Source: Aegilops tauschii subsp. strangulata
Lineage: Eukaryota; Streptophyta; Magnoliopsida; Poales; Poaceae
Direction of reading: 5' to 3'
DNA: 64,000 nucleotides
Assembly (NCBI RefSeq): GCF_002575655.3
Contig: NC_053035.3
Coordinates: 95,257,322 to 95,321,321 of the forward strand
Shown here piece by piece: positions 44,145-56,496 of the stretch. Under the pieces are notes generated by a model. That model ran no database searches and was not told the origin of the DNA. It worked only from the letters and a program-made list of their open reading frames with translations. Position 1 is the stretch's first letter; each line of letters starts with the position of its first letter. Made by a program: the position numbers and the translations under genes.

Positions 44145-44656
44145 AATGTCGGATTTCGGTTTCTAGCAAAACCCTTAAGGTTCGAACACTGGGGTGCGCG
44201 CGAAGATCTCCCCCTTACCGATCGCGCCCTCACACGCTTCACGATCTCTAGGCTAAGCACGATGAACCCTCAAGACACGAGACACAAGATTTATACTGGT
44301 TCGGGCCACCGTTGTGGTGTAATACCCTACTCCAGTGTGGTGGTGGTGGATTGCCTCTTGGGCTGAGGATGAACAGTACAAGGGGAAGAATAGCCTCCTG
44401 AGGTGAGGTGTTCTTGTGCTTGGTGGGTGTGAGGATCGCTCGAATGAGTTCTGGTAGGTGAGGATCCGATGCCCTCTACTGTGGTGGCTAACCCTATTTA
44501 TAGAGGCCCTGGTCCTCTTCCCAAATATTGAGCGGGAAGGGAGCCAACAATGGCCAATTTGAAAGGGGACAGCTAGTATAGCTTATCCTGACAAAAGTAG
44601 TCTTCGCCTGCCAAAGGCTCTGGTGGTGACGCCGTCTTGGGCTCCACGGTGACCTC
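44145..44656 (-). repeat. Partial Gypsy LTR between integrase side and duplicate gag
   Basis: The R/U5-side 512 bp of the 914-bp LTR. They start at TGTCGG beside the primer-binding site and lose homology to the right-hand LTR after 'gtgacctcc' (44656 versus 50043). 44657-44982 is the element's 3' region behind integrase. Confidence 0.75.
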
Positions 44657-44982
44657 CAGAAGCAAACTTCAATTAAAGAGGGGCGAGCCAACTACGGAAA
44701 GCAAATGAAAAGCCGCGTCCGGCACCTAGTCTAGTCTTCAGGTCTTCTCACCAGCGCGGAGCTAAGTGCTGCCACTAGGACGTGGGAGGGAGCCCCAGAG
44801 GCCCGAGGGCGGCTCTCCTGAGACTCCGGGGCGTGTACAACCCCACTCATTATTACGTGAGAGTGTCACAAGCGGAGACCTTCACAGGCACTGGGCCTTC
44901 TTCACAGGCGCTAGGCCTTTCTTCATGGGTAGAACTTCCGGAGGTGCTGGATGTTCCAGGCGTTCTGGACGGGGATCCCGTC

Positions 44983-46170
44983 CTACGTCTCCAGGCGCGC
45001 GGCGCCAGGCCTGGAGACATGGGCGACCCGAAATGGGCCCTCCCACATGGGTGAGAGCTTATGCAACCCTTCCCTGGAGAGCACCCGCCTTAGGACGAGG
45101 TCACCCACCTCGAGCGTCCTGGAGCGGATGTTGCGGCAGTGGTACCGCCGCAGCGCCTGCTGATACCTTGCCGCTCGTAGCGCGGCTTCACGGCGGCGTT
45201 CCTCCCCCAGCACGAGGTCCATCCCCCACATGGCGTCCTGCTGCGCCTCATCGAACGCCAGGACCCGCGCGGAGCGATGTTTGACCTCGTGAGGGAGAAC
45301 CGCTTCTGCTCCGTAGACGAGGAAGAACGGGGTCTCACCCGTTGGCTTGGTGGCGGTGGTGTGGATGGACCACAGCACGGACTGGAGCTCGTCGTGCCAG
45401 CCCCTACCGCAGGCCTTGAGCTTCTTCTTGAAGGTCCTGGTCTTGAGGCCCCTCGGGACCTCTGCGTTGGCGCGTTCGGCCTGACCATTGCTCCTGGGGT
45501 GCGCCACCGAAGCGTAGCAGATCTGCGTTCCAAGGTTAGCACAATATGTCTTGAAGAGATTACTAGTGAACTGCGAGCCGTTAAAGGTGATGATGTGGTT
45601 GGGGACCCCGAAACGGCTCACGAGACCCCTGATGAACTTGACCGCGGAGCCAGCTGGGATGGTGCGGACGGCCTCCACCTCCGCCCACTTGGTGAACTTG
45701 TCGATGGCGACATAGAGGTAGCGGTAGCCCCCAGGCGCTCGAGGGAATGGGCCCAAGATGTCCAGCCCCCAGTCCGCGAATGGCCATGAGAGTGGGATGT
45801 GCTGGAGGCCCTGAGCCGGCTGATGAATCTGCTTGGCGTGGAACTGGCAGGCCTCGCAGGACCTCACCAGCTCAGTCGCGTCGCTGAGTGCCGTGGGCCA
45901 GTAGAATCCACTACGAAACACCTTGCCGACGAGGGTCTGCGACGACGAGTGGTGCCCGCAATCCCCGCCGTGTATGTCGGTCAGCGGCTCTCTTCCTTGC
46001 TCCCTGGAGATGCAACGTAGGGAAACGTCATTTGGCCGCAGTACGCCGTGGCTTGTCGGGCTACACGCTCCATGTCCTCCTCCTCTTCCGGCAGCATCCC
46101 TTGCGTCAGGTATTCCTTGAACTCCTTGATCCAGCACCCCTCCTGAGGTTCGAGCGCCAAGAGCAACCAC
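44983..46170 (-). pseudogene. Gypsy integrase
   Basis: The zinc-binding region is present (HGGDCGHHSSSQTLVGK, CEACQFHAKQ). The catalytic core DDE is seen as LDILGPFP, NGSQFTS (Asp replaced by Asn in the usual D-G-S-Q-F-T position) and the downstream Glu in SNGQAERANAEV. The C-terminal GPF-V domain follows (LSPMWEGPFRVAHV). It is joined to RNase H through a deletion and frame change near 46030-46170. The Asp-to-Asn change alone would inactivate the enzyme. Confidence 0.82.
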
Positions 46171-47057
46171 GCTCTCGAGGTCGGGCCGTAGGCCGGGGCT
46201 CCTGAGGCAGGTGGTTGAGGGAGCTCCTCACGAGGCAGCGCTGTTCTTGAGAGCGGCGGCGTTGCTGATGGCTTGAAGAGCCGCTCCTCAAAGACGCCAG
46301 GCTCTTGGGGTAGCCGCTTGGATGCTCTTCTGGTGATGTCGTCGGCTTCCTTGTTGGTGCCACGGGGCACATGCTGTAATTCCAGACCCGAGAACTGCTT
46401 CTCCATCTTGCGCACCTCCGCGAGGTATGCCTCCATGTGCTCGTCCTTTGGCTCATATACCTTGTTGGAGAAGTTGACGAGGAGCTGCGAGTCGCCCTTG
46501 ATGGTGAGACGCCTCACTCCCAGGGCCACCGCAGCCCTGAGGCCAGCTATGAGGCCCTCGTACTCTGCTATGTTATTGGAGACCTTCTCGCCCTGTTGGA
46601 AGCAGAGTTGCATGGCGTAGTAGAGCTTGTCCTGGGTGGGTGAGATGAGCACCGCTCCAGCCCCCGTGCCCTGGCGTGAGAATGCGCCGTCGAAGTACAT
46701 GACCCTGCCGTCCGGCGCTTCGCTTCCTGGAGACAGGGATTGGTCCTCGCCATCTTCGAGCTCTGGGGCGTCGGTCCATTCCGCAACAAAGTCTGCGAGC
46801 ATAGCCCCCTTGATGACCCTAGTCGTGCTGAACTCCAAGTCAAACGCTTGCAGCTCGATATTCGATTCAGGGACTCGTCCCGCAAAATTGGGGCTCCTGA
46901 GCACTCTTTCCAGTGGGTAAGCCAAGACGACCTTGATGGGATGACCCTGGAAGTAGTGGCGCATCTTGCGCGAGGCCACCAGGAGCGCGAGTAGGATCTT
47001 CTGAGGCATGGGGTATCGTGCCCTCGCATCCCGCAACACTGTGCTAACGAAATACAC
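45981..47057 (-). pseudogene. Gypsy RNase H region
   Basis: Starts with the RT connection domain (YFVSTVLRDARARYP, a Tat/Retand-type stretch) and contains the RNase H sites MYFDGAFSRQGTGAG, NIAEYEGLIAGL, IKGDSQLLV and HVPRGTNKEADDITR. It is in the same frame as the RT part, separated by the TAA at 47187-47189. Confidence 0.82.
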
Positions 47058-47186
47058 CGGGTGCTCGACGAGGGCAGGAGAGCTGACGGAGCCCTCGGCT
47101 TCCGAGGGTTGAGGTGTCTCTTCGGGGTCTTCGGCTTCAGGGGCTTGGTGGTCTGCCGAAGCAGTCGCTACTGCAGGATCTTCGCC

Positions 47187-48539
47187 TTAGTGCCGCGCCG
47201 CTCCGCCCGGCCCGGTGGTTCCACTTGACGGGCCCTTAACCTGGCGCTCTTCTCTGAGGGCTACCAGTGCTGCGCTGGCGGAGTAGGGTGTGGCAGACAG
47301 GTAGAGCACCAAGGGCTCGAGGGGTCGAGGCGCTACCATCACTGGAGGGCTGGTTAGGTATCTCTTGAGGTCTTGGAATGCTTGGTCGGCCTCCGGAGTC
47401 CACTCGAATGGGCCCTTCTTCTTCATTAGCTTGAAGAACAGTAGGGCACGCTCTCCCGGCTTGGAGATAAAGCGCCCCAACGCAGTCACACGACCGGCAA
47501 GCTTCTGCATCTCTTTGAGGGTCTGGGGTGGGCTCATGTCTTCGATTGCCTTGACCTTTTCTAGGTTCGCCTCGATCCCTCTGGGGGATACGAGAAAACC
47601 CAGTAGCTTGCCGGAAGGGACAACGAACACGCACTTCTCCGGGTTGAGTCGCAAGTTCACCTGGCGCAGGCTTGAGAAGGTCTCCTCCAGGTCTTGGATC
47701 AAGGTTCTCGCCTCCCGAGACTTCACCACAATGTCGTCGACGGAGGCCTCCGCGTTTCTCCCGAGCTGCCGCCCTAAGGCGATGTGCATCAGCCGCTGAA
47801 AGGTCGCTCCCGCGTTGCGCAGTCCGAAAGGCATGCAAGTATAGCAGTACACCCCACACGGGGTCAGGAAGGCGGTCTTCTCCACATCTTCTACCGCCAT
47901 CTTGATCTGGTGGTAGCCCGAGAACGCATCCAGGAAGCACAGCAAATCGCACTCGGCGGTGGAGTCGACGATCTGGTCAATGCGTGGAAGCGGGAACGGA
48001 TCTTGGGGGCAGGCCTTGTTGAGGTTGGTGAAGTCGACACACATGCGCTCCTTCCCGCCTTTCTTTGGCACAACAACGGGGTTCGCCAACCACTCGGGGT
48101 ACCGAACCTCGCGAATGGCACCCGCGGCCTCCAGCTTGCGGGTTTCTTGGACGATGAAGGCCTGCTTCTCCGTGGACTGTCGACTCGCCCTCTGCTTCAC
48201 GGGGCGCACATTGGGGCACACTTTTAAGTGATGCTCAATCACCTCTCTCGGGACCCCCACCAGCTGTTTGGGTTCCCATGCGAATATCTCCTTGTTTGCG
48301 TGCAAGAACTTCACCAACGCTTCCTCCCGGTCAGGGTCGAGGTCGGCACCTATGGTAAAGGTGGCTCCTGAGGACCCGTCCTTATCGACCGGAACCTGCT
48401 TGGTTTCTGCCTTGTCTTGGGTGAACAGCTGCTTCTTCTTGGTTGGTGCGGCTCCCTTGGCCTCGGAGGCGCCCGCGCCGGTGAGCTGTGCCACCGCGGC
48501 GGTCTTGAGGGCAAGCTTGAGTGCCACCAGGGCCTCCTT
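47187..48539 (-). pseudogene. Gypsy reverse transcriptase
   Basis: The RT fingers-palm order is complete: NPVVVPKKGGKERMCVDFTNLNKACP, FLDAFSGYHQI, TCMPFGLRNAGATFQR, then SVDDIVVKS at the catalytic site (Y/F-x-DD with Ser in first place), and GFLVSPRGIEAN. Breaks are a 1-bp loss near 48540 that separates it from gag, and the TAA at 47187-47189. Confidence 0.85.
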
Positions 48540-49452
48540 GGTGTCCCCTCGATGGTGAGGATGCCCTTGCTCCCAGGCATCTTCATGAGGTTGTAAGCCG
48601 GATGGGTTCCTGCCATAAACTGGGCCAAAGCTGGGTACCCGAGGATGGCGTTGTATGGGAGGCTGATGCGGGCGATGTCAAAGCCGACCAGCTCGGTGCG
48701 GTAATTATCGCGCGTGCCGAAGGTGACAGGAAGGCGGATCTGCCCCAGGGAGTGGGCGGTGCCGCCGCCAACTCCTGAGAAAGGCTTGTTGAGGCGGAGC
48801 CGCTCGAGTGGTACGTGAAGGAGGCCGAAGGCCTCCACGGAGAGCACGTTAAGGCCGGCGCCGCTGTCGATGAGGGTCTTGGTGATGGCCACGTTGTAGA
48901 TGGTGGGAGTGCAAAGCATTGGGAGCATACCCGAGCTGGTGGTGGAGACGGGGTGATCCCCTGAGTCGAAGGTGAGGTCAGCCTCGGGCGTGGCCCAGCC
49001 CGGTGGAGCCCCCGGGCGCTTGGAAGTGGCGCCGATATGGCGAAGGAACGGCTTGATGTGACGATCCGAGGGCGATGCTTGCGAGCTGCCGAGGAGGGCC
49101 GCGACCGCGTGGGGTGCCGGTGCCGCGAAGCGCGCGACGAAGAGATCGCGCAGCTCCTCCCAAGATGTCGCTGTGGATCCGGGGAGGTTGAGCAGCCAGG
49201 CGCGCGGCATGCCGGTCAGGGCCATGGGAAGCCAGTTGGCCATGACCTTGTCGTCACCCCCGGCCTTGAGGACGGCTTCCTCGTATGCTAGCAGGAAAGC
49301 CACCGGATCCGCCACGCCGTCGTAACGCGGTGGCATCTCCGGCTTGAACTTGGGTGGCCACTGCACCCGCCGCAAGGCGGGAGCAAGGGCCTGGAGCCCC
49401 TGGCTCCGTCGCTGGCATCGGTCGCGGGAGCGGGAAGCGCTGCGCTTGCCAT
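48540..49452 (-). pseudogene. Gypsy gag (main copy)
   Basis: Probable start ATG at 49452 (MASAALPAP), with a frame change shortly after. It continues with MPPRYDGVADPVAFLL, WLPMALTGMPRAWLLNLPG and LFVARFAAP, and ends in the protease-like LIDSGAGLNVLS and IARISLPYNAILGYPAL. Gag should be followed by a zinc knuckle, but the middle of the protein (after SSQASPSDRHIK) jumps straight to the protease-like part. This copy, and its duplicate, therefore share an internal deletion. Confidence 0.75.
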
Positions 49453-49529
49453 GGGGGCGGAGCGCAGCGGCGGCGTAGAGCGGATCGACGGAAGGAAAAC
49501 TCCGGCGCACCTCTACCTGGCGCGCCAAA

Positions 49530-50443
49530 TGTCGGATTTGGGGTTTTGGCAAAACTCTTAAGGTTCGAACACTGGGGGTGCGCGCGAAGATCTCCCCCTT
49601 ACCGATCACGCCCTCACACGCTTCACGATCTCTAGGCTAAGCACGATGAACCCTCAAGACACGAGACACAAGATTTATACTGGTTTGGGCCACCGTTGTG
49701 GTGTAATACCCTACTCCAGTGTGGTGGTGGTGGATTGCCTCTTGGGCCGAGGATGAACAGTACAAGGGGAAGAACAGCCTCCTGAGGTGAGGTGTTCTTG
49801 TGCTTGGTGGGTGTGAGGATCACTCGAGTGAGTTCTGGTAGGTGAGGATCCGATGCCCTCTACTGTGGTGGCTAACCCTATTTATAGAGGCCCTGGTCCT
49901 CTTCCCAAATATTGAGCGGGAAGGGAGCCAACAACGGCCAATTTGAAAGGGGGCAGCTAGTACAGCTTATCCTGACAAAATTAGTCTTCGCCTGCCAAAG
50001 GCTCTGGTGGTGACGTCGTCTTGGGCTCCACAGTGACCTCCGTCTTGTCGTCCTGCTGGTCTTGGTCTCGTTGCACCGATATGGAAACCTTTGCCTGATG
50101 CCTCGGAACTCCTCGCCTGCGCTTGCCTCCTTAACACCAAAGAGGAAGCAAGGACACTGTGCGCGCTGGTGCCCGCCTGGCGCCCGCCTGGCCTTGGTCG
50201 TCATGGCTCACGTCATGAGAACCTCACGAGGTTTGCCTTGCCTTGATCTCTCCGCCCCTCGCGAGCCAGCCTGGTGAGGCCGCTCCTGAGGAGGTCTTGT
50301 GTCGTCCGCCTCGTGAGGCTTGGCCCCTCGCGAGGATCTTGAGTGCTTGCTGGTGAAGATGGACCGGACGGGCCCGCTGGTGGAGCCACGCCGTGGGCCG
50401 CAGGCAGGCAAGTCTGGGGACCCCCGTTCCCAGAACACCGACA
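49530..50443 (-). repeat. Gypsy LTR, full copy
   Basis: 914 bp between TGTCGGATTTGG and CAGAACACCGACA, adjacent to the primer-binding site (CCTACCTGGCGCGCCA complement, 49513-49528). It lies in the WIS LTR, whose sequence resumes at 50444. Confidence 0.82.
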
Positions 50444-51239
50444 ACGAGGAATCTTGAAATGGTCGAGACATAAAGATCAATATATTGGACGATTATATTT
50501 GGACATGGGAATGGTTTCGGGTGAGATCGGGCATATACCGGAGTACCGGGAGGTTATCGGAACCCCTCGGGAGGTATATGGGCCTTATTGGGCCATAGTG
50601 GGAGAGAGGAGAAGGGAGCAAAGGAGGGGGCGCCCCCCAAGCCCAATCCGAATTGGCAAGGGGGCCGGCCCCCCTTTCCTTCCTCCTTCCTCCCCCTTCC
50701 TTCTCTCCTAATCCAACTAGGGAAGGGGGAATCCTACTCCCTGTGGGAGTAGGACTCCCCTTGGGGCGCACCTAGGAGGCCGGCCTCCTCCCCCTCCTCA
50801 ACTCCTTTATATACGGGGGAGGGGGGCACCCCATAGACATACAAGTTGATCCTTGATCTCTTAGCCGTGTGCGGTGCCCCCCTCCATCATAATCCACCTC
50901 GGTCATATCGTCGTAGTGCTTAGGCGAAGCCCTGCGCCGGTAGCTTCATCATCACCGTCATCACGCCGTCATGCTGACGAAGCTCGTCCCCGACACTCTA
51001 CTGGATCGTGAGTTCGTGGGACGTCACCGAGCCGAACGTGTGTAGATCGCGGAGGTGTCGTACCTTCAGTGCTAGGATCGGTCGATTGTGAAGACGTACG
51101 ACTACATCAACCGCGTTGTCATAACGCTTCCGCTTACGGTCTACAAGGGTACGTAGACAACACTCTCCCCTCGTTGCTATGCATCACCATGATCTTGCGT
51201 GTGCGTAGGAATTTTTTTGAAATTACTACATTCCCAACA
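50444..51239 (+). repeat. WIS 5' LTR, 3' portion
   Basis: It starts at the Gypsy insertion point (acgaggaatcttgaaatggt, compare 57431 onward in the 3' LTR) and ends ATTCCCAACA. 51241-51256 (TGGCATCTGAGCCAGG) is the primer-binding site. 51257-52472 is the untranslated leader. Confidence 0.82.
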
Positions 51240-52472
51240 GTGGCATCTGAGCCAGGTTTATGCGCAGATGTATTATGCACGAGTAGAACACAAGTGAGTT
51301 GTGGGCGATAATAGTCATACTGCTTACCAGCATGTCGTACTTTGATTCAGCGGTATTGTTGGATGAAGCAGCCCGGACCGACATTACGCGTACGCTTACG
51401 CGAGACTGGTTCTACCAACGTGCTTCACACACAGGTGGCTGGCGGGTGTCAGTTTCTCCAACTTTAGTTGAATCGAGTGTGGCTACGCCCGGTCCTTGTG
51501 AAGGTTAAAACAGCAAATACTTGACGAAAAATTGTTGTGGTTTTGATGCGTAGGTAAGAACGGTTCTTGCTCAGCCCGTAGCAGCCACGTAAAACTTGCA
51601 ACTACAAAGTAGAGGACGTCTAACTTGTTTTTGCAGGGCATGTTGTGATGTGATATGGTCAAGGCATGATGCTAAATTTTATTGTATGAGATGATCATGT
51701 TTTGTAACGGAGTTATCGGCAACTGGCAGGAGCCATATGGTTGTCGCTTTATTGTATGAAATGCAATCGCCATGTAATTGCTTTACTTTATCACTAAGCG
51801 GTAGCGATAGTCGTAGAAGCAATAGTTGGCGAGACGACAACAATGCTACGATGGAGATCAAGGTGTTGCGCCGGTGACGATGGTGATCATGACGGTGCTT
51901 TGGAGCTGGAGATCAAAGGCACAATATGATGATGGCCATATCATATCACTTATATTGATTGCATGTGATGTTTATCTTTTATGCATCTTATTTTTCTTAG
52001 TTCGGCGGTAGCATTATAAGATGATCTCTCACTAAATTTCAAGGTACAAGTGTTCTCCTGAGTATGCACCGTTGCGAAAGTTCGTCGTGCCGAGACACCA
52101 TGTGATGATCGGGTGTGATAAGCTCTACATTCACATACAATGGGTGCAAGCCAGTTTTGCACATGCATAATACTCGGGTTAAACTTGACGAGCCTAGCAT
52201 ATGCAGATATGGCCTCGGAACACTGAGACCGAAAGGTCGAGCGTGAATCATATAGTAGATATGATCAACATAGTGATGTTCACCATTGAAAACTACTCCA
52301 TCTCACGTGATGATCAGACATGGTTTAGTTGATATGGATCACGTGATCACTTGGATGATTAGAGGGATGTCTATCTAAGTGGGAGTTCTTAAGTAATTTG
52401 ATTAATTGAACTTTAATTTATCATGAACTTAGTACCTGATAGTATTTTGCATGTCTATGTTGTTGCAGATAG

Positions 52473-53306
52473 ATGGCCCGTGTTGTTGTTCCGTTGAATT
52501 TTAATGCGTTCCTAGAGAAAGCTAAGTTGAAAGATGATGGTAGAAACTACATGGACTGGGTCTGTAACTTGAGGATTATCCTCATTGCTGCACAGAAGAA
52601 TTACGTCCTGGAAGCACCGCTAGGTGCCAAACCCGCTGCAGGAGCAACGCCAGATGTTATGAACGTCTGGCAGAGCAAAGCTGATGACTACTCGATAGTT
52701 CAGTGTGCCATGCTTTACGGCTTAGAACCGGGACTTCAACAACGTTTTGAACGTCATGGTGCATATGAGATGTTCCAGGAGTTGAAGTTAATATTTCAAG
52801 CAAATGCCAGGATTGAGATATATGAAGTCTCCAATAAGTTCTACAGCTGCAAAATGGAGGAGAATAGTTCTGTCAGTGAGCATATACTCAAAATGTCTGG
52901 GTATAACAATCACTTGATTCAACTGGGAGTTAATCTTCCGTATGATAGTGTCATTGATAGAATTCTTCAATCATTGCCACCAAGCTACAAGAGCTTCGTG
53001 ATGAACTATAACATGCAAGGGATGGATAAGACAATTCCCGAGCTCTTTGCAATGCTAAAGGCTGCGGAGGTAGAAATCAAGAAGGAGCATCAAGTGTTGA
53101 TGGTCAACAAGACTACCAGTTTCAAGAAAAAGGGTAAAGGGAAGAAGGGGAACTTCAAGAAGAACAGCAAGCAAGTTGCTGCTCAAGTGAAGAAGCCCAA
53201 GTCTAGACCTAAGCCTGAGACTAAGTGCTTCTACTGCAAAAAGGAACTGGTCACTGGAAGCGGAACTACCCCAAGTATTTGGCGGATAAGAAGGATGGCA
53301 AAGTGA
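52473..53306 (+). pseudogene. WIS gag
   Basis: Starts MARVVVPLNFNAFLEKAKLKD after the leader and keeps an open frame through the Copia gag body to a basic Lys tail and the first half of the zinc knuckle (CFYC). There the frame shifts (about 53240). In the shifted frame the knuckle continues GHWKRNY, so its last Cys is replaced by Tyr. Confidence 0.85.
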
Positions 53307-56300
53307 ACAAAGGTATATTTGATATACATGTTATTGATGTGTACCTTACTAATGCTCGCAGTAGTACCTGGGTATTTGATACTGGTTTTGTTGCTAATAT
53401 TTGCAACTCGAAACAGGGACTACGGATTAAGCGAAGATTGGCTAAGGACGAGGTGACGATGCGCGTGGGAAATGGTTCCAAAGTCGATGTGATTGCGGTC
53501 GGCACACTACCTCTACATCTACCTTTGGGATTAGTTTTAGACCTGAATAATTGTTATTTGGTGCCAGCGTTGAGCATCAACATTATATCTGGATCTTGTT
53601 TGATGCGAGACGGTTATTCATTTAAATTAGAGAATAATGATTGTTCTATTTATATGAGTAATATCTTTTATGGTCATGCATCCTTGAAGGGTGGTCTATT
53701 TATATTGAATCTCGATAGTAGTGATACACATATTCATAATATTGAAGCCAAAAGATGCAGAGTTGATAATGATAGTGCAACTTATTTGTGGCACTGCCGT
53801 TTAGGTCATATTGGTGTAAAGCGCATGAAGAAACTCCATTCTGATGGACTTTTGGAATCACTTGATTATGAATCACTTGGTACTTGCGAACCATGCCTCA
53901 TGGGCAAGATGACTAAAACGCCGTTCTCCGGAACAATGGAGCGAGCAACAGATTTGTTGGAAATCATACATACTGATGTATGTGGTCCAATGAATGTTGA
54001 GGCTCGCGGCGGGTATCATTATTTTCTCACCTTCACAGATGATTTGAGCAGATATGGGTATATCTACTTGATGAAACATAAGTCTGAAACATTTGAAAAG
54101 TTCAAAGAATTTCAGAGTGAAGTGGAAAATCATCGTAACAAGAAAATAAAGTTTCTACGATCTGATCGTGGAGGAGAATATTTGAGTTACGAGTTTGGTC
54201 TTCATTTGAAACAATGCGGAATAGTTTCGCAACTCACGCCACCCGGAACACCACAGCGTAATGGTGTGTCCGAACGTCGTAATCGTACTTTACTAGATAT
54301 GGTGCGATCTATGATGTCTCTGACTGATTTACCGCTATCGTTTTGGGGTTATGCTTTAGAGACGGCTGCATTCACGTTAAATAGGGCACCATCTAAATCC
54401 GTTGAGATGACACCTTATGAACTATGGTTTGGCAAGAAACAAAAGTTGTCGTTTCTTAAAGTTTGGGGCTGCGATGCTTATGTGAAAAAGCTTCAACCTG
54501 ATAAGCTCGAACCCAAATCGGAGAAACATGTCTTCCTAGGATACCCAAAAGAGACTGTTGGGTACACCTTCTATCACAGATCCGAAAGCAAGATATTCGT
54601 TGCTAAGAATGGATCCTTTCTAGAGAAGGAGTTTCTCTCAAAAAAAGTGAGTGGGAGGAAAGTAGAACTTATGAGGTAACTGTACCTGCTCCCTTATTGG
54701 AAAGTAGTTCATCACAGAAATCTGTTCCTGTGACTCCTACACCAATTAGTGAGGAAGCTAATGATGATGATCATATAACTTCTGATCAAGTTACTACTGA
54801 ACCTCGTAGGTCAACCAGAGTAAGATCCGCACCAGAGTGGTACGGTAATCCTGTTCTGGAGGTCATGTTACTTGACCATGATGAGCCTACGAACTATGAG
54901 GAAGCGATGATGAGCCCAGATTCCGCAAAATGGCTTGAGGCCATGAAATCTGAGATGGGATCCATGTATGAGAACAAAGTGTGGACTTTGGTTGACTTGC
55001 CCGATGATCGGCAAGCCATCAAGAATAAATGGATCTTCAAGAAGAAGATAGACGCTGACAGTAATATTACTGTCTACAAAGCTCGACTTGTTGCGAAAAG
55101 TTTTTGACAAGTTCAAGGAGTTGACTACGATGAGACCTTCTCACCCGTAGTGATGCTTAAGTCCGTCCGAATCATGTTAGCAATTGCCGCATTTTATGAT
55201 TATGAAATTTGGCAAATGGATGTAAAGACTGCATTCCTGAATGGATTTCTGGAAGAAGAGTTGTATATGATGCAACCTGAAGGTTTTATCGATCCAAAGG
55301 ATGCTAACAAAGTGTGCAAGCTCCAGCGATCCATTTATGGACTGGTGTAAGCATCTCGAAGTTGGAGTAAACGTTTTGATAGTATGATCAAAGCATATGG
55401 TTTTATACAGACTTTTGGAGAAGCCTGTATTTACAAGAAAGTGAGTGGGAGCTCTGTAGCATTTCTAATATTATATGTGGACGACATATTGTTGATTGGA
55501 AATGGTATAGAATTTCTGGATAGCATAAAAGGATACTTGAATAAGAGTTTTTCAATGAAAGACCTCGGTGAAGCTGCTTATATATTGGGCATCAAGATCT
55601 ATAGAGACAGATCAAGACGCTTATTTGGACTTTCACAAAGCACATACCTTGATAAAGTTTTGAAGAAGTTCAAAATGGATCAAGCAAAGAAAGGGTTCTT
55701 GCGTGTGTTACAAGGTATGAAGTTGAGTCAGACTCAATGCCCAACCACTATAGAAGATAGAAAGAAAATGAAAAGTGTTCCCTATGCTTCAGCCATAGGC
55801 TCTATCATGTATGCAATGCTGTGTACCAGACCTGATGTGTGCCTTGCTATTAGTTTAGCAGGGAGGTACCAAAGTAATCCAGGAGTGGATCACTGGACAG
55901 TGGTCAAGAACATCCTGAAATACCTGAAAAGGACTAAGGATATGTTTCTCGTTTATGGAGGTGACAAAGAGCTCGTCGTAAATGGTTACGTCGATGCAAG
56001 CTTTGACACTGATCCGAGTGACTCTAGTCACAAACTGGATACGTGTTTATATTGAATGGTGGAGCTGTCAGTTGGTGCAGTTCTAAGCAAAGCGTCGTGG
56101 CGGGATCTACGTGTGAAGCGGAGAAGATAGCTGCTTCGGAAGCAGCAAATGAAGGAGTCTGGATGAAGGAGTTCATATCCGATCTAGGTGTCATACCTAG
56201 TGCATCGGGTCCAATGAAAATCTTTTGTGACAATACTGGTGCAATTGCCTTGGCAAAGGAATCCAGATTTCACAAGAGAACCAAGCACATCAAGAGACGC

Positions 56301-56447
56301 TTCAATTCCATCCGCGATCAAGTCAAGGAGGGAGACATAGAGATTTGCAAGATACATACGGATCTGAATGTTGCAGACCCGTTGACTAAGCCTCTCTCAC
56401 GAGCAAAACATGATCAACACCAAGACTCCATGGGTGTTAGAAATTAG
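53225..56447 (+). pseudogene. WIS pol: protease, integrase, reverse transcriptase, RNase H
   Basis: Protease WVFDTGFVANICNS, GAG-pre-integrase WHCRLGHIGV and the integrase core (HTDVCGP, TDDLSRYGY, RNGVSERRN) are in one frame to 54679. A frame change at about 54670, a TGA near 55105, a TAA near 55348 and another frame change near 56040 break the rest. RT keeps ILYVDDILLIG and RNase H keeps FCDNTGAIALAKE and HTDLNVADPLTKPL. More degraded than the Angela copy at 6.4-15.2 kb. Confidence 0.88.
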
Positions 56448-56496
56448 AATCATTACTGTGTAATCTAGATTATTGACTCTAGTGCAAGTGGGTGAC

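Larger units (their letters stand above)
43197..50443 (-). mobile_element. Rearranged Tat/Retand-like Gypsy element with a duplicated 5' block
   Basis: On the minus strand the order is LTR (50443-49530), gag, RT, RNase H, integrase, 3' region (to 44657), then a partial LTR, primer-binding site and partial gag (44656-43197). The last block repeats 50043-48584 at a constant offset of about 5386 bp. The order RT-RNase H-INT is that of Gypsy. The LTR has TGTCGG...CCGACA ends, and the primer-binding site is TGGCGCGCCAGGTAG. On the right the sequence acgag (50444-50448) should be the target duplication within the WIS LTR; no matching left copy exists because of the rearrangement. I place it in the Tat/Retand group by its RT and RNase H stretches, without naming a family. 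Confidence 0.78.

Noticed and set aside
52000..52250. Frames in the WIS leader resembling those in the Angela leader
   Set aside because: Both leaders share non-coding family sequence; no start context or domain.
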